Shown here: positions 13,401-27,135 of the stretch, one piece after another
Numbering within the stretch: the first letter of the stretch is position 1
How the letters are laid out: every line of letters starts with the position of its first letter
Assembly (NCBI GenBank): GCA_013399875.1
Contig: VXAZ01005564.1
Span: forward strand, 517,603-581,602
Length of the DNA stretch: 64,000 bases
Direction of reading: 5' to 3'
DNA from: Gymnorhina tibicen
Taxonomy: Eukaryota > Chordata > Aves > Passeriformes > Artamidae
The notes under the pieces: generated by a model
Database searches by the model: none
Told to the model about the DNA's origin: nothing
The model's input: the letters and a program-made list of their open reading frames with translations, nothing else
Made by a program: the position numbers and the translations under genes

Positions 13401-16400
13401 TATTAAAAGCAAACTTTTGGCTGGTCCTTGCAAATGCCCTTGGGAGTTTCAGATGTGCCAGGACTGATGGAGAGGGAGTGCTGGTGTCAGGGGGTACAAA
13501 CATGGGTCACCACGCCACTCAGATGCCAGGGATAACTCACACATCAATAGTTATCTCTTGTGAAATGGGCAGGCGTCAAGATTTGCTTTGTTTTGCAAAG
13601 GAATGAAATTGAAAACTGCTCGTGCTGGGGTGTTTTTTACAGAAAAAATAAGGGAATTGTTTTATTCTGGATGAATGCCTGAGGCACCAGGTTACAGCAT
13701 CCATCTCTCACAGTGCAGAAACCAGTGATTTCTCTGCTCCCTCACCCATTGGTTGGGGGACCAGGTGAAAGATTTTGCACCATTCAAAAAAAAAGACTTG
13801 AAAATAGCTTTCCACAGTGCAGGTGAGGGGCCTGGACACCAAATACTCTTCTGGATGATGAGGGCAGGAGAGAGAGAAATGGGTACACTCCTGCTCTGCC
13901 TCCTCGCTCAGCAGTTTCACACCCTGTCTGGAGTTAAATTTAGCAGAACAAATACATTTGCACAGAAAACTTTTGTTCTAATTAACTGCCATTTTCCAGC
14001 AACACAAACCCCAATTCACTGAAAACTTGCTGGTGACTTGGATAGAACCGCCACGGGTTAGATGGTGCTCCTGACACAAGGCAGGATCAGCCTCAGCAGT
14101 GGAAGGATAAATAATCAATTTTCACATGCTGGAGGAGCAACACTGAAAGTTTTTGATGTGAAAAAGCACCTGAACAATCAGATGCTGACATTCATAGCAC
14201 TGGAAAAATCGACTCTGAGAGTGGGCACTGAGCTTGAAGGAGCAAAGAGAGGTCACACGTATTTTTTTGTGGGAAGACAGTGGCTGCACCTGCCAGCTCA
14301 TCCTAAGAACTCTGCTGAGGCGGGAGGAAGGAGCTTAAGGATGTGCCAGTTCTTTTCTGTGAGGTGGCTCTGTGCCCACTGCAATTATGGAAGGAGGAAA
14401 ACAGCAGTTTTGTGAATAAAGCTGGCAGCTGCCCAACACAGCCCGGAGAAACAACCGTACCTTGGAGAACCCTTCCTTTGTCTCTCTGGGCTGGGCCAAG
14501 CTCTTTAAAGGAGTTTAGCACTCATGTGAGCATCTTCATTTCAAGATGCTCATTACTGATAAAACCTGTCCTGGTCCCTGAGCAGTCTCCAGCCTGTGCT
14601 GGTATGAAATGCCTACGATGCTGGTGTGGGAGGTTTGCCTGCTTTAGACACTTCTTAATCTCTAACGAGTGAAAGTTGGTTTCAGCTCAGGAGCATTAGG
14701 TTTAAAAATACTTCTAGGGTTTAACAGTAACCATTATAGCTCTGGACAAGTTTATTATCCTATATGGTTGCTGAACAAGCTTAATTCTCAACCACAAAGG
14801 CTTCCTCTGGTACTTTTAATCGGGTTTCACATGGGAAAAAACCATCCTTGGATCAGTTCTGACCGCACTCCCTTTTGCTGTGGCTGGATGCAGGAGGACT
14901 TTGTTTTCCCAATGTAGACGTCACGCACAGAGCTCCTCAGCTCTGTGGCTCATGTTGGTTTAAAAGCACTGGTTCTGAGCCTGCCTGTGTCCTTACAATC
15001 CTTCCCAAGCCTTGCCTGGATTACAGAGCTGGGCTCAAGTCTCTTTGCAGCCAGCCTCGGGGTTAAAAACTAAGCCCATACACTTTGAGCTCCTCTCCAT
15101 CATGTATTTCAGCAAGTTATTCTGCAGAGTGATGAGGCCATTTCCCACACCCCACACATCTCCCTACACTGGGAAAGTGAAGGAAAACACTGCAAAGGAG
15201 TAATAATCCCCCCACATGCTGAGGCTGGAGGGAGAGGAACAGCCCTGCAGTTATTACTGAGTAGTGGCAGCCTCCTGGTAACAGCAAAGCCTCCTCCAAT
15301 GGGTGTATCAATAAATCAAGCGTATGAACATTAACACCATGTGGTTCTTTAAAGTGGATCTTTGTTCATATGGTGAGAAGCTGCGTTACCAAAGTTTTAC
15401 AAACAGAAAAGACACAAATTTAGTCTTCTGGAGTACGAGTTTTGGCTCATAATGAGCAAAAGCCAACATTACTTTGCTGATCGGTCCTAGTGGTTTTATC
15501 TATTGAAAACTAAAAGGAAAAAGATTAAAGAAGGGCAGAGGAGTCATCAAGAAGAGACGATTAAATGAGAGAGAATGAGAAATAATGTGGAAAATTGGAA
15601 ATAGTCTGCTGGAAACAAAAGTTGCATAAAGGTTAAAGCAGAACTGCACTCAATGAAATGTGAGTTCTTGCAAAACCTTTTATGCAATTATGGCAGAAGG
15701 GCTAATGTGAAGGAGAACATTATGCAAAGAAAATAAATACCGTAGAGAAAAGAAAGGTGAATCCAGGTTAAGGCCATGTAAATAGCTTTCTGATATACAC
15801 ACACCCTCCACATCCTTCATTCCTTCTGAAGAAAAGTATTACATTTTAAAGTCAATAGATGTGTTTATCCAAGTCACTCCTAGCTCACTTCACAAGGAAG
15901 GCTTTGGGGTTTTTACTTTTTGGTTCCAGACAAAGTAATTTTTCTTTGTCCCTTTTTTTTTTCCCTTTTAGAAAAATGAAATACATTTTTCATATTAACA
16001 AAACAAGAGACTGAAAGATTACTTTTGGCACTTCCCTTCCATGACCCATTAGCTGCTTATGTGAGGGAAGAAAGGCAGGAGATGGTCCTTGCTGAGACGG
16101 CAGCCCCTGCAAATAACAGGTTTTTTCCTTTGGAATATCGTTCCCCATGTAATTTTTAAAGCAAACTGCATCACATTGATTACAGAACTCCTGATGTGGC
16201 CAGATGAGGGGAGCAGTTATATCCTTTGCTTTGGAACCCCAGCCATCACCATCCCCAGCCCTGGCTGACTGCTTTGCAGCTACTGCTGCCAGCAGGACTG
16301 TTTCCCCTTTGGTTTCCTCATGAACATTTCCATCCAAAGTATATTTTGCATTTTTATTGGTCGTCCCCAGACGTGTGGCCTTTCATCTCTTGACATTGAA

Positions 16401-19400
16401 TCCATATGCCGATCTCAGCGGGGCGTGCAGGCTGCAGCAGCTTCCCATGCCACACCTTCCACGCATCGCTGCCGATGTCCCAGGTCACATCCCATCCTCA
16501 TCCCATGTTTCACGAGCCTCAGCATCCTCTCCAGGCTCCGTCCTGCGCACCATGCAGCTGCCCCAGACCCTCCCTTCCACACTCCTGCTGTCACAGCACT
16601 GCAACGAGCCTCTCCATGCTTTCCTTCCAGAAAATACCTCTAATTTACCTGGTGACCACTCCTGCCCAGTAACCCAAAATGTGTGTGGCCCCACTGGCAC
16701 CCACAGTGCGGATGAAGCACCCTGGGGATGTTCAGTCACTGGGGGATGGTTCCAACCCCCACCAAAATCCACAGAGATTTTGTTAAACTGTGGGGTTGGT
16801 GCTCTCCACCAACTTCTCCACTCAGCAGCTGTGGGAAGGGGATCACAAAGGCAATGCCCAAGAGCCCCAACTTTTTCCATAGCATGAATAAATTCTGCCA
16901 GGCTTTTTCACTGGCCCTAAGCCAGCTCTGATGATCTATTCTGGCCAGGATTTTGGTTAAACAGTCAAACGAAGTGAGGAGTGCTGGAGAGATGGCGGAG
17001 GTGTGGGACGAGCTCAGCCTTGACGTGGTGCCTCGGATGTACCTGAAGCATGACGGAGTCTGGAAACACACGGGCCTGGTCCTGTGTTAACATCTGCTCC
17101 TCCTGCCTGGCATGTGCAGCTCCAGCTGATGTTGACAGGAGTCCCATGTGTGTCCGGACAGAAGGGCTGCAAAGCCTGAAGCAGAGCCACGGTGCTCTCA
17201 CCGTTTCACACCTGGTTCTTCCTCATGCACTACAAAGAAAAAAAATCCCTCCTGCTTGTTCTGCTCTGATCTTTTTTGCAGATCCCGACACAGCAGGCAG
17301 CCTCAAAGCTGCCCCCAGAAAGGGTTTCTGCTCGGTTTGGATCGTGAACGAGTTGTCAAAGAAAATTATGCTGTAATCCTGGGAGATCCAATAAAACTGT
17401 CCCACAGGTTAGGGCCTTGCCAGTTGGAGGCAGTTCTTAATGCAGATTTCACTCTGCATGTGTCACATTTGCTAATTTTCCATGAATGATTCCTGATTTT
17501 CAATCGACCTTGGTCTTTAGGTTCATAAAACTTTGTTCTGCATTGAAGTCTTTTGGCAATGCAAAGTTTTGCCTGAAATAAAGCAGGAAAGAGACATCCT
17601 GAAATATAAATTCAGTAAGGTTTTGCACAGGGAGCAGCATTAGTGTCAAATGGTACATTTTGTGCTGCTTCTACTGAATGAGGAGAAGTTCCCGTAGAGA
17701 AGGTGATAGGATTTAAGGAATACGGATTCAGCTTGTACTCCTGAAAGACTTTAGACTGCGTTTGTAAATGATTTGGGACTCAACTTTTCCCCTGTAAATA
17801 CAGTCTCTATTTTTCCTGTTGTGTTTCCTGTAGTTTTCAAAGGGACCCAGTGGAATTGCTGTACAAGTCCCATGGAATAATCCATCTGTTCCAGTTTCAT
17901 TAAATGCCTCAGTGATGCCCTTTCCTGGGAGAGGAGATCATTCTCCCTGCTTTCCAACACACCAGCCTGGCCCTATTTACATGAGCTGACAGACTACCTG
18001 ATGGAGCCATTATTCTTTTCTCACATATAGTCTAAACTATTTCCTCTTGCTGGGCACAGAGCAGTTTTAAATCAAGACGTCTTAGTTCATGGAGGTTAGG
18101 AACAGTCTTATAAAATGCCTTATTTCTTCCTTGCTTCTATGTAAATCTATTTTATTGGACAATTGGAAAACATAACACTTGGCTTGTGTGGATAACCCCC
18201 TATGTGCTTCCAAATACAATATACAGGGTTTTTTCGGAATAAGCTTTTCATGAAAGCCTGTTTTTCCCTGCATCCAGGCAGAGCTTTTGGAGAGCAACCT
18301 GCCCTCCTGCCTGAAATAACACCCAAACCCAACCCTTGGCTGGGAAGGCTGCACAAAAAGACATTTCAGGGCTGACATTTAGGTCACATTGAGGTGGTTT
18401 CTGTGTGATTTTAAGCCTGAGAATACAGGTTGGAGCAGTGCTGGGATCCATGGAAAAACTGCCAAGGGGTTTTAATAATTCTCTATCACCTGCTCTGCCT
18501 GGTAAAAGGAGGTGCCCGAGCAGAAATTAACCCATGAGGCCCCTTTGCCCGTTGCTCTGCCAGGCAGCCTCTCATCCCTGCCATCCCTCCCAAATGTGTT
18601 CTGGCAGGCAGAGTTTGTTCTGGCCGGGAACTGGGTTTACAGAGATTAAAGAGACGCTGTGTGGTGGGCAGCGAGCCTCAGCAAGCCGGCAGATAAAGGC
18701 GGCATTGGAGGCGGAATGGGCACGGTGTGGACGGGGCGCTGGGGGAATGGGCCAGCCAGGGACATGGGGGGGAGGTTCCACATCCAGAATACACATGGAT
18801 TAGTGATAAATGCACCAATCTCCACGCTTGGAGCAAGAAGTGCCGGCCTGCTGGAAGCCCCTGTCCCTCCTATCGCAGGGCCTGGCTCTCTCTCGGCTCT
18901 GGGGTGATACAGTGCAGCCGTTATGCTCTGCAGGACTCCTTGTCAGCTGCCCAGCGCTGTACAAACACGGCAGGAAAACACCACCTGAATATTTAAAATC
19001 ATCAACAGGCTCCTTTAATGCCTCTGCTTGACGTTTAATGCTCTGCACTGAGGAAGAAATAGTTAACTGAAACACCAACTCTTGCAATCAGGCAATATCT
19101 TGCGCTTATTGTCACCGTCAAAAAGTGTTTTCACTTAAACCATGCTACTGCAGCACAGTGCACAAAAAAAGGAGAGGATTTACTGCTGAATGCTAAGTCA
19201 TACTTCATTTTGCTATTTAAGGAGCTAATACAGTAATGGAAGAGAGCACAGGCCCAAATAAAAGTTCATGTGTTACTGCCAACTCCAAGCAATTTAATTT
19301 TGTGACTCAGGCAGCATAATTGTGAAATTGGCTTAGAGCTCATCATGTTGTTTTATTTTTATCTGTTTGTATGTTTAAATGCATGCTTGAGGTCCATTAC

Positions 19401-20877
19401 AACCCAAAGGTTCATCTCAGTTACATATTGAGGATTTTCAGTGTAATTGTATGGGTTATGAGGCTGTTTTTTATGGCTGAGAGCAGAGATTCTCTCACGA
19501 TTGTCTGCAAGATTTGGACTGTAAGTGAAATACTAAATGCACCAAAACACAATAAAACAAGGAGGACATGAGAAGCCTTAGCACAGACACGCTGTGGTTC
19601 TGCTCCATCTGGCCACCCACCTACCCTGCTCACCCACAGGGTGCAGGGATACAGGGAGAAAGGGACGAGCAAAATACCTTAAATGCATTTCCTGAAAGGG
19701 CACCGAGTACGGACTTGACTCGGTTTGTCTCCAAACCCAGAGATAAAAAAAATGTGAAATTCTAAAACGTTAATTATAAAGAGAGGGTGACAGCTTTGTT
19801 TCATGTCAGGGTGCTTTTCATAAGGCAGTCTGAGGCTGTGTGCGGGTGCTGAGTGTTTTCAAATGTAAATCTGATGGCAGGCTGCAGCCCGTGGGGTAGA
19901 TAAACAAGCTGTATTTTTAAACGCAGTGTGAAATGTGGGGGCTGACGTGACCATTATCAGAGCCTCACGCATGACTTATGAGGCATCATAAAATACTTTC
20001 ATATTGCAACAATGAAAGCTGAAGCTGCTCTGTGGTAGGCTTGTTTGATCTGATAGTTCACCCGGCTCCCCTCACCGGGGTCTAGGAGAAGGCAGAAATG
20101 GTTTCCAAGAGCTGAACTTCTGAATGCCAAGCTGCTCTCTCATAGATTTTACAAAGAAAAAAACATTTCTTGTTGAATGACTGATGAGGAACTGACTATT
20201 AAGACAATGCAGGTAACATTTTCAGGGACTTCGGGACATTCCAACCTGCCCATGAATCAACTGAACTAATCACCTGGATCAGGGTTGCGATATGAATATT
20301 ACAAATGAGCTCATCTCCTTTTATTAAATAGTTCATTAATGTGTTTTATCTTAAAATGAGCATTCTTAAGGGTTCTCCAGGCTAGTGGTACATAAGCTGG
20401 ACGGACAGAACAAATGCAGTCACTTCATCTCTTCCCAAATAACCAGTCTCCAGACAACTTGGAGACTGATCCTGTAAATTCTTAATGCCACAGATTTCCT
20501 TTTCCTTTGATAGCCTCTTTCATCTTAATTTATTCCATTGCATTGATTACATTAAGTGATTATTCTTAGCCTTGTTTGTATATCCAGGTGATATTTTACA
20601 GAATACCTGCCAGCTGTATATTGTTTCTGTATGTTAGTGTTAGAGTTTAGCTGTAGAGGTCTCAGGTGCTGCATTTTATTCCTCCCAGCGCTGTTGGTTT
20701 CCTACGTGATCTTGAATGAATCATCTGATTCCGCTGTGTTTCACCGCCGCTGCTGCAGTTAATCTGCAAATGCAGGAGACACAGCTGTCTCTGAATTTTG
20801 TGAAAATCCTCCTGTGAAAATGCTAGGCCGGGTCACTCCTCCCAGCAGATGTAAATGCTTCCCTTCATCAAGTGACA
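10405..20877. other. intergenic, no gene recognised
   Basis: About 10 kb of ordinary mixed sequence. Open frames are short and unlike known proteins. I find no RNA gene, LTR or clear CR1 copy. A pyrimidine tract at about 15938-15971 ending in AG resembles a splice acceptor but has no partner exon. The sequence around 18940-18970 contains 'cagcgctgtacaaacac', a word shared with an ancient amniote repeat, too short to delimit. Confidence 0.5.
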
Positions 20878-21135
20878 AGCGGGGGACAGCCCAGCGGTGC
20901 CACAGCTGCGGCGAGCGGCGGGGCTGAGATGCCCTGACAGCCACAGGAGAAGGAGGGATCGTGTCCCCGCACGGGTCCCAGGGGCACTTCCCACTCCGGC
21001 CAGCACCGGCCAGGCACTGGCTTGCGGACTTGGCTGGGATCCGGCTGGCGGGGAGCTGCAGCAGCGTGTGGCCGGCTCTGGCAGGGCCGCTGGGGCAGCC
21101 GTGCCCTCCCAAACAGCGAGTGCAGCTCTGCGGTT
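20878..21135. promoter_or_regulatory. orphan CpG island candidate
   Basis: By eye this block has about 20 CpG dinucleotides in roughly 260 bases and a GC content near two thirds. The observed/expected CpG ratio is about 0.65, which passes the usual island criteria. It lies some 30 kb upstream of APCDD1L with no recognised gene on either side. CpG islands normally mark promoters kept free of methylation in the germline, so an unannotated non-coding transcript could start here. A conserved enhancer or chance GC enrichment is also possible. Overlapping open frames on both strands are expected from the high GC and show no known domain. Confidence 0.5.
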
Positions 21136-24100
21136 TCTGGCACTGCAGGAATGACTTCAATGGCACGAACCCACGGGAAGAGCTGGACCTCGGAGAGCAT
21201 TGCAGGGAGTCTAATTTGTCTTCCTGTCATGGGCATGAGGTTCAATTACCTTTTCCCCTCTTGTTCTATTTATTGAAGAATATGATGAAAATGTATGTAA
21301 GCAGTCAAATATTCAGAACTGTTTCAGCTTGGCAGAATACCTTTCTCTTCTTGTTTTCACACCATTTTACTTTGGGGACACGCAGGCACACTGAATTCAT
21401 GTCTATGGTGCTTTTGCACTGAGCTGATTCCACTCAGCCTAATCACAAAGCTGGGCAAAGGAAAAACTGAATTTTCAAACCGATGACACATTTATACCAG
21501 AATTGTAACTTTATAATATTAATGTATCATTTAACTTACATGTATACTTTGGAATGTTTATAACTACTGTAAATCACAGGCGAGAGGGGCCAAGAGAGTG
21601 CCACACAGCATTCCTAGTACAACTCGTAAAATAAATAAAACAATCGCAGGAGAACAACATTCCCTGTTTCAAAAGGGAAAATGTAGCTGCTCTGCTGCAG
21701 ATGGGAAATGTGCTTGGTTAGATCTGCATCAGGAGCGAGCTGAGGCAGTGCCGTGGCCTTTTCTCTGTGACCGCGCTGGCATTCGGCAGGGATTTCTAAG
21801 GATGAAGTGCCCGTCGAGCCAGCACCAACCAGGAGCTGAGTCCCTGGGAAAGGACACCAGGCAGTTGCCGCTGGCATCATTGTTCTCTTCAGTACGACAG
21901 CCCAGATTTTGGGATGTGATCTTCCCCCCTTTCCTGGGCGACTGCCCAAGAGCCATCCCCACTGAGTGTGAAGAGCGTGAAACTCTCTGACCTCTGTCCA
22001 CCTTGTCTTGCAGGGCACCTTGAAAAGAATAAAACCTGCTGTTCCCTGACCTGTAAAATTCTGTGGTTGATTTCTGACCTATTAACCTTCAGTCTTTCCT
22101 TTGAGATTTAACTGTACTTTTATGACTTGACCGGTGGACTGTAAAATACACATTTAAATGCATTCAACTCAGATAAGGATCTCATCATTAGAACAACCTA
22201 ACTACTTTGTTTGAAGTTAATCATACTCAGATTCTTCTGGATTCATCAGCACAATTACCAATACCTGGTTTTTCTCCCTGAAGTTGGAAATGCAACCGGA
22301 CTCAAAAGCCTTCCATTCTTAAAAGACAGTAAAAAAATATGGCAAATCTTACTGAAAATTTCCCTCAACTTTAGAGACAAATCTACAGAAAACTCAAATC
22401 CCAGTCTGATTTCAGGACAGCTTTAACTATTGAAAATGAATGAGTTTCTGCAATGTAGGTGAAAGGATGACTTTTTTCCCTAGTTTTATTATGCTAAAAA
22501 CACTGAGCAGCAAGCACAATGTGGTAACATTGCACAGGCAGCAAAATACCAAAATAACACCAAGGACAGGAGACGGTTTTAATGCACTTTCTGGTAAGTT
22601 ATTTAACATGCTTTTGTTGGCAGGGCGGATGGTTTGGGGCTTTGGATCAGGCCTGGATTACTTAGAACAGGCAGTAGGCAGTGCCTCTCACGTAATGGTT
22701 GTTCCCAAATACAGCTGAAAGCTGGTGTAATGGGACACTCAGTTCTGTTTCTCTTCCCTAACACTGACACCACAAATATCCCGGCATGTCCTTAAGTTTG
22801 GAAGGAAAAACCCTCTCTATTTCACTGTGTCTGCAGATGCTGAACTGGGGTCCTCATCTTACTAAGAAGTCCCGACCGCCCCTTCCCGGCAGGAAGGACA
22901 GGACCCAGAGCTCTCTCCTGGGCTGCACAAGCCAAATGAGTAATGGGGAGAGCAAAGCTGATGTCAGAAATGGGTTGGCAGAGCCCAGGGCAGGTTTTTG
23001 GCACTTCTGTCTGCCAAGGGCAGGTGGAAAAGAAGAGCTGTGTACAGCAGAATCAGCCCCTCTGCCTGTTTGATGTTTCTGCACAGTAACTTCACCCTGG
23101 AAACATTCTGACAGGTTAACGACCCAAAAAATGTGTTTCCTTTTCTCCCCTATTGGATCATTTCTTGTTACAGTCAACAATTAAAAGTTTCATTTTAATA
23201 CATTTCCTAATTTATAATGGGTTCTGTCCATCATACACAGAAATGCCCACTTTTTAAGTCAAATATAACCATGCCCGTGTTCATACACTTTCTCCATGCA
23301 ATCCTTGGCCTCTGCATTTCAGAAACGTGACCCTGTGAGGTGTTTATAGAAGGCTAAATTTAGGTTTATCTGTTCTAGTCTTTCCATGAAAGATCTTTCT
23401 CCTTCAACACATGGAGATTAAACACACAGAGCAATATTAGTTAACACTTAAGTAATGCCATGCTGTGAGAAACACCAGGAAATTCCATTTTGAAGTTGAC
23501 GTTCCAGCCCAAACTTCTGTTGATTTTATATTTCTTTTCTCCCAGAGGCATGAACTGAGGATAGGGTGTTGCTGGAAGCTGAGTGACACTGCTGCAGTCG
23601 GGTGTTTGGAGACACACCTCACATTAAGCTCTCTAGGTGCACTCTGAGGGTTCATTAGGGCCATGGTGGGAAGCAAGAGCATAAATCCCACTGTTCTCAG
23701 CAGCCCAGAAAGCAATATCTGGAAGTCCAGTGTGTTAACTCTGAGCTAAATTAAAGAAAATGAACCAAACTTGAGGGAATTTGTGTCAGGACAGCTGTTT
23801 GCGTGCATCTTCTGCTGGTCTTAACCCTCACACGTTGGGCTTTCCTGTTAGCGTTTACAATAACATCATTGCATCACAGTCCTAGTGTTTAATATTCCCT
23901 CTTTCAAAATATGAAGTTGCAGCTGACTCCTTGTATCCTTCTGGGATAAACACAGAAAAAGCTTTCCTTAACAGCTGCTATATATTATTATTATTACCTA
24001 TTACATCATATCTTATTACAGCTCTATTACGAGTTTCCCTTAAAATCTAATCACATTCTGAAATTGTTTACAGTGAAGCTAGAAATGGGCTCGAGACAGA

Positions 24101-27100
24101 AAGTTCACATCCCAGCATGGGCCTGAACTTTCTTGCAGTTCAGATTTGTTCAGACACAGCATTTAACTCTCTTGCTCCTGAAAGATGGGAGCAACTGCAG
24201 AGTTTGGATGAGCAGAACCACAGCCATGAATGTATGTTGGGACACCTGAGAGGTGTCTGGAGTGGTGGCAGCTGAGACAGGGTTTCACCTTCTGGTGTGT
24301 CAGACTGAAAAGCAGAGAGACAAGGAGTGAAATTGTGCTCCCATATGTGTGAATAGCAAAACATCCACTGATTTCAGCAGAGCCAGAATTTCACTCCAGC
24401 TGAAGAGATGGGTGACAGACAGACAGATATTAATTAATTAACTCATTAATTAACTCATCTGAGCTAAGCCAGGCTTATTTCTCTGCCAGTGAGCTCTGAC
24501 AGAAGTGTCATTTTACCCATCCTGAGCTCCTTACGGCACATGTCTGGGAGCCCAGCATGGGGAAGGACAGAGGATTGGGAGTGGTTTGAGGCTCCCAGGA
24601 TGTAGAGAAAAGCTGTTCTGCGCTCAGATCTCCCTGATGAAAAGGACCCAGAGCCCACCTGAGCCTCCAGAGACCTGGTCCAACCCCTCAGGAGCTTCAC
24701 CATGACACCCAAACATCTTTTGCCTCCAGCTCTCACCCTCCAGCTTCATGCAGAGCATGAGACAGCCCCTTGGCAAGGCAGCAATGGTGCTGCTGCAGGG
24801 AAACACCTCCGGCTTCTCCTACAGGAGCAACTCCTGCTACTGTGGGCAAAGCTTCCCAGGATGGTCCCTCAGAAGTGCAGGCTCATAACAGTGGAATAAA
24901 GCCAGGTCACCGGTCTCATCCACACTCTGACATTTCCATAGGTCTTTGCTTTACAGCTCTGATATTAAGTAGTTTGGCTAACTTTGTAGAAATGTTACTA
25001 TTTTCTCGACAAAATGTCAAGTAAGTTTTCAGGGGGGAATACTTCGTAACTGAAGTATGTTTTCCTAAGGGCAATAAACCACTAAGAAATGTACTTTTTT
25101 CCCACCCAGCCTTTGAGCCAAAAGTTTCACGTGTTTTTCAAAGAAATAAAATTATAGGTGTTTTTCTGTAGTAAGGTGAAGTACCACCTGGGTGGCAGTG
25201 GTAGAAAGCTGGGCAAACTTTATAAATCTAGAAGGGGGAGATTGTTTTGGCATGACTTAGGGTTACAGCCTGGGTTTCCTATGCATAATTTTAAAAGGAA
25301 TTGCTCAAAGCATCAGGAAACTATGCCCAGTGTACAATTCCTACCTCTTCAGACTCATGGAAGGTTGCCACGGCCAGAGAGGACTTTTTCAGTGGAATGA
25401 ACGGCGGAGTCAAGGGGCAGATGTTTATTTCTTTATCTGACAAGCAAACACCCCTGCACATGCTGGTTTAAGAATGCAGAGCCAGTTGAAAATAAAGAGT
25501 TGGACAACAGGGTTTAATTTGGTTCCTGTTCCAGGGTCATGGTGGGTTCCCATTGCCTGCTGGCCATGAGGACAGCACTGTACTGGTGTCTGGGACATCT
25601 CCAGCCTAATCTCAGCTCCACAAGAGTGTGGGGGATTTTATAGTTACTGCTAAAGAGCTGAGGGGCCAGAAATACACTTTGAGTTTGGTCATTTTAATCT
25701 CTGGAATCACAGAGCTCAGAATGTGATGCATGTACCAAGAATGCACCTTTTCCGATTTGAATAATAGAGAAAATGAGCATCAGTTAATCCATGATCACTT
25801 TACGTTAGATAGGGAAGGTGAGGAAAGGTGAAGGACAAAAAAAAGAAACTTTTGCTAAACTCTGACAGTGGTGCAAGAGCTCTAAGGGTTAAGAAATGCC
25901 TTGCAGGGCTGTCGGGCACCCTGAGTAATTTTTTTTAAATCAGGCAACATAAAATCCCTCTCCTGGAAATCGAACAGAAGGAAAAGTAAAGTAAAGCTAC
26001 AAAGGAGCTCTCGTTCTCTGGCCTGCTCTGCGTGCTGGCTTCCTACGTGCTGGGCTGAGGAAACTCTGAATCCTGTGGAAGAAATCCATGGAGAGGAAGC
26101 AACAGCCATCACACAGTATGAAAGATGTGGCTGGTTTTAATCGGGGCTGAGTCTTCACAAATAACAAATGGGAAGGAGAGGTTAAAATGGGGCATAAGGC
26201 TAAGCCAATAAAGCCTTTTCTGAGACAAAATAAGAAGGGTGTATTTCAATATGCCACCGAGGGGAGAGCTGAACAAAGTAATGTGTCCAGGACGTACAAA
26301 CCCTGTCTGACTCCAGGCTCACACTGCTGCCCAGCTCATGGCCAGCAGCAGGCTCCTAATTTAAGAGTTCTGAGTAACTCCCGTTGGAAGGTGAGTCTTT
26401 CTGACTATGTAACCAGGCCAGACCTTAATTGAATTAGACATCTAAAATTAGACAGTGTGAACATCCACACTCCCCCATCCCCTCACTAACCCCTCAACAT
26501 GCACACGAATCACTTGCCTCGGAGCGTCCTGGCATTTTTCAAACTTTATTGCAGGAAAAAATACCAGGTTTGGAATGTCAGGTTAGCGAGAAATGTGTGA
26601 ACAAGAGCAGTGTTTGGCTCTGCCTGCATCCGGGATGCAGAGAGCTTTCCTGCCCAGGTGGGAGCCGGGGTCTCCTGCCGGGGTGGAGAGGGGAAAAGGG
26701 TTCCTGGTGCTCCTGGTGAACACACTGACTGTTTCCAATAGGATAGGCATCCAGTGCAGTTATGGACAGTTCTCCTGCAGCCTATCTCTAACACCAGCCC
26801 TTATATTGTCATGCTCCTTTTCCTGAAATTCTGGTGTGTTCAGAGACTGGATAACTCAGCTGGAATCAGGAGAGTGCTGGTGGCAGAAAGCAACACTTCA
26901 GAAGATCTCAGTCTGGTGGCCATGTGTGAGGGGTTGGCACTAGATCATTTGGCGCTGCAGCACTAGGGCTAAATAACAATTCCAGCCTTGGGTACCAGCT
27001 GATGTGTGGGCCAAGGGAAAAAACAGCTTTCTGGATTTCTGTAATAGATATTGGCAACACCTTGGAGCAGAATCTTCCAAGACCACAACAAAATTTTCAG

Positions 27101-27135
27101 TGCTTACTGGATTTTTTTCAGCATAAAGCTGTGGT
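21136..27135. other. intergenic, no gene recognised
   Basis: No coding or RNA gene is recognised. A TAAT-rich direct repeat sits at 24433-24458, and short TTA repeats at about 23985-24000. The last few hundred bases before the pol relic show no recognisable retroelement sequence. A 'ggggttggcactagatcatt' word near 26930 faintly recalls a CR1 end but is not enough to call. Confidence 0.5.
24433..24458. repeat. 12-bp direct repeat rich in TAAT cores
   Basis: The unit 'attaattaactc' occurs twice in perfect tandem (24433-24444 and 24445-24456), followed by AT. Each copy holds overlapping TAAT/ATTA homeodomain core sites. This may be a chance microsatellite. I have no evidence of function. Confidence 0.75.

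Noticed and set aside
26915..26965. CR1-like ending 'ggggttggcactagatcatt'
   Set aside because: Only one word is similar and the expected following 'ggtcccttccaac' is missing.
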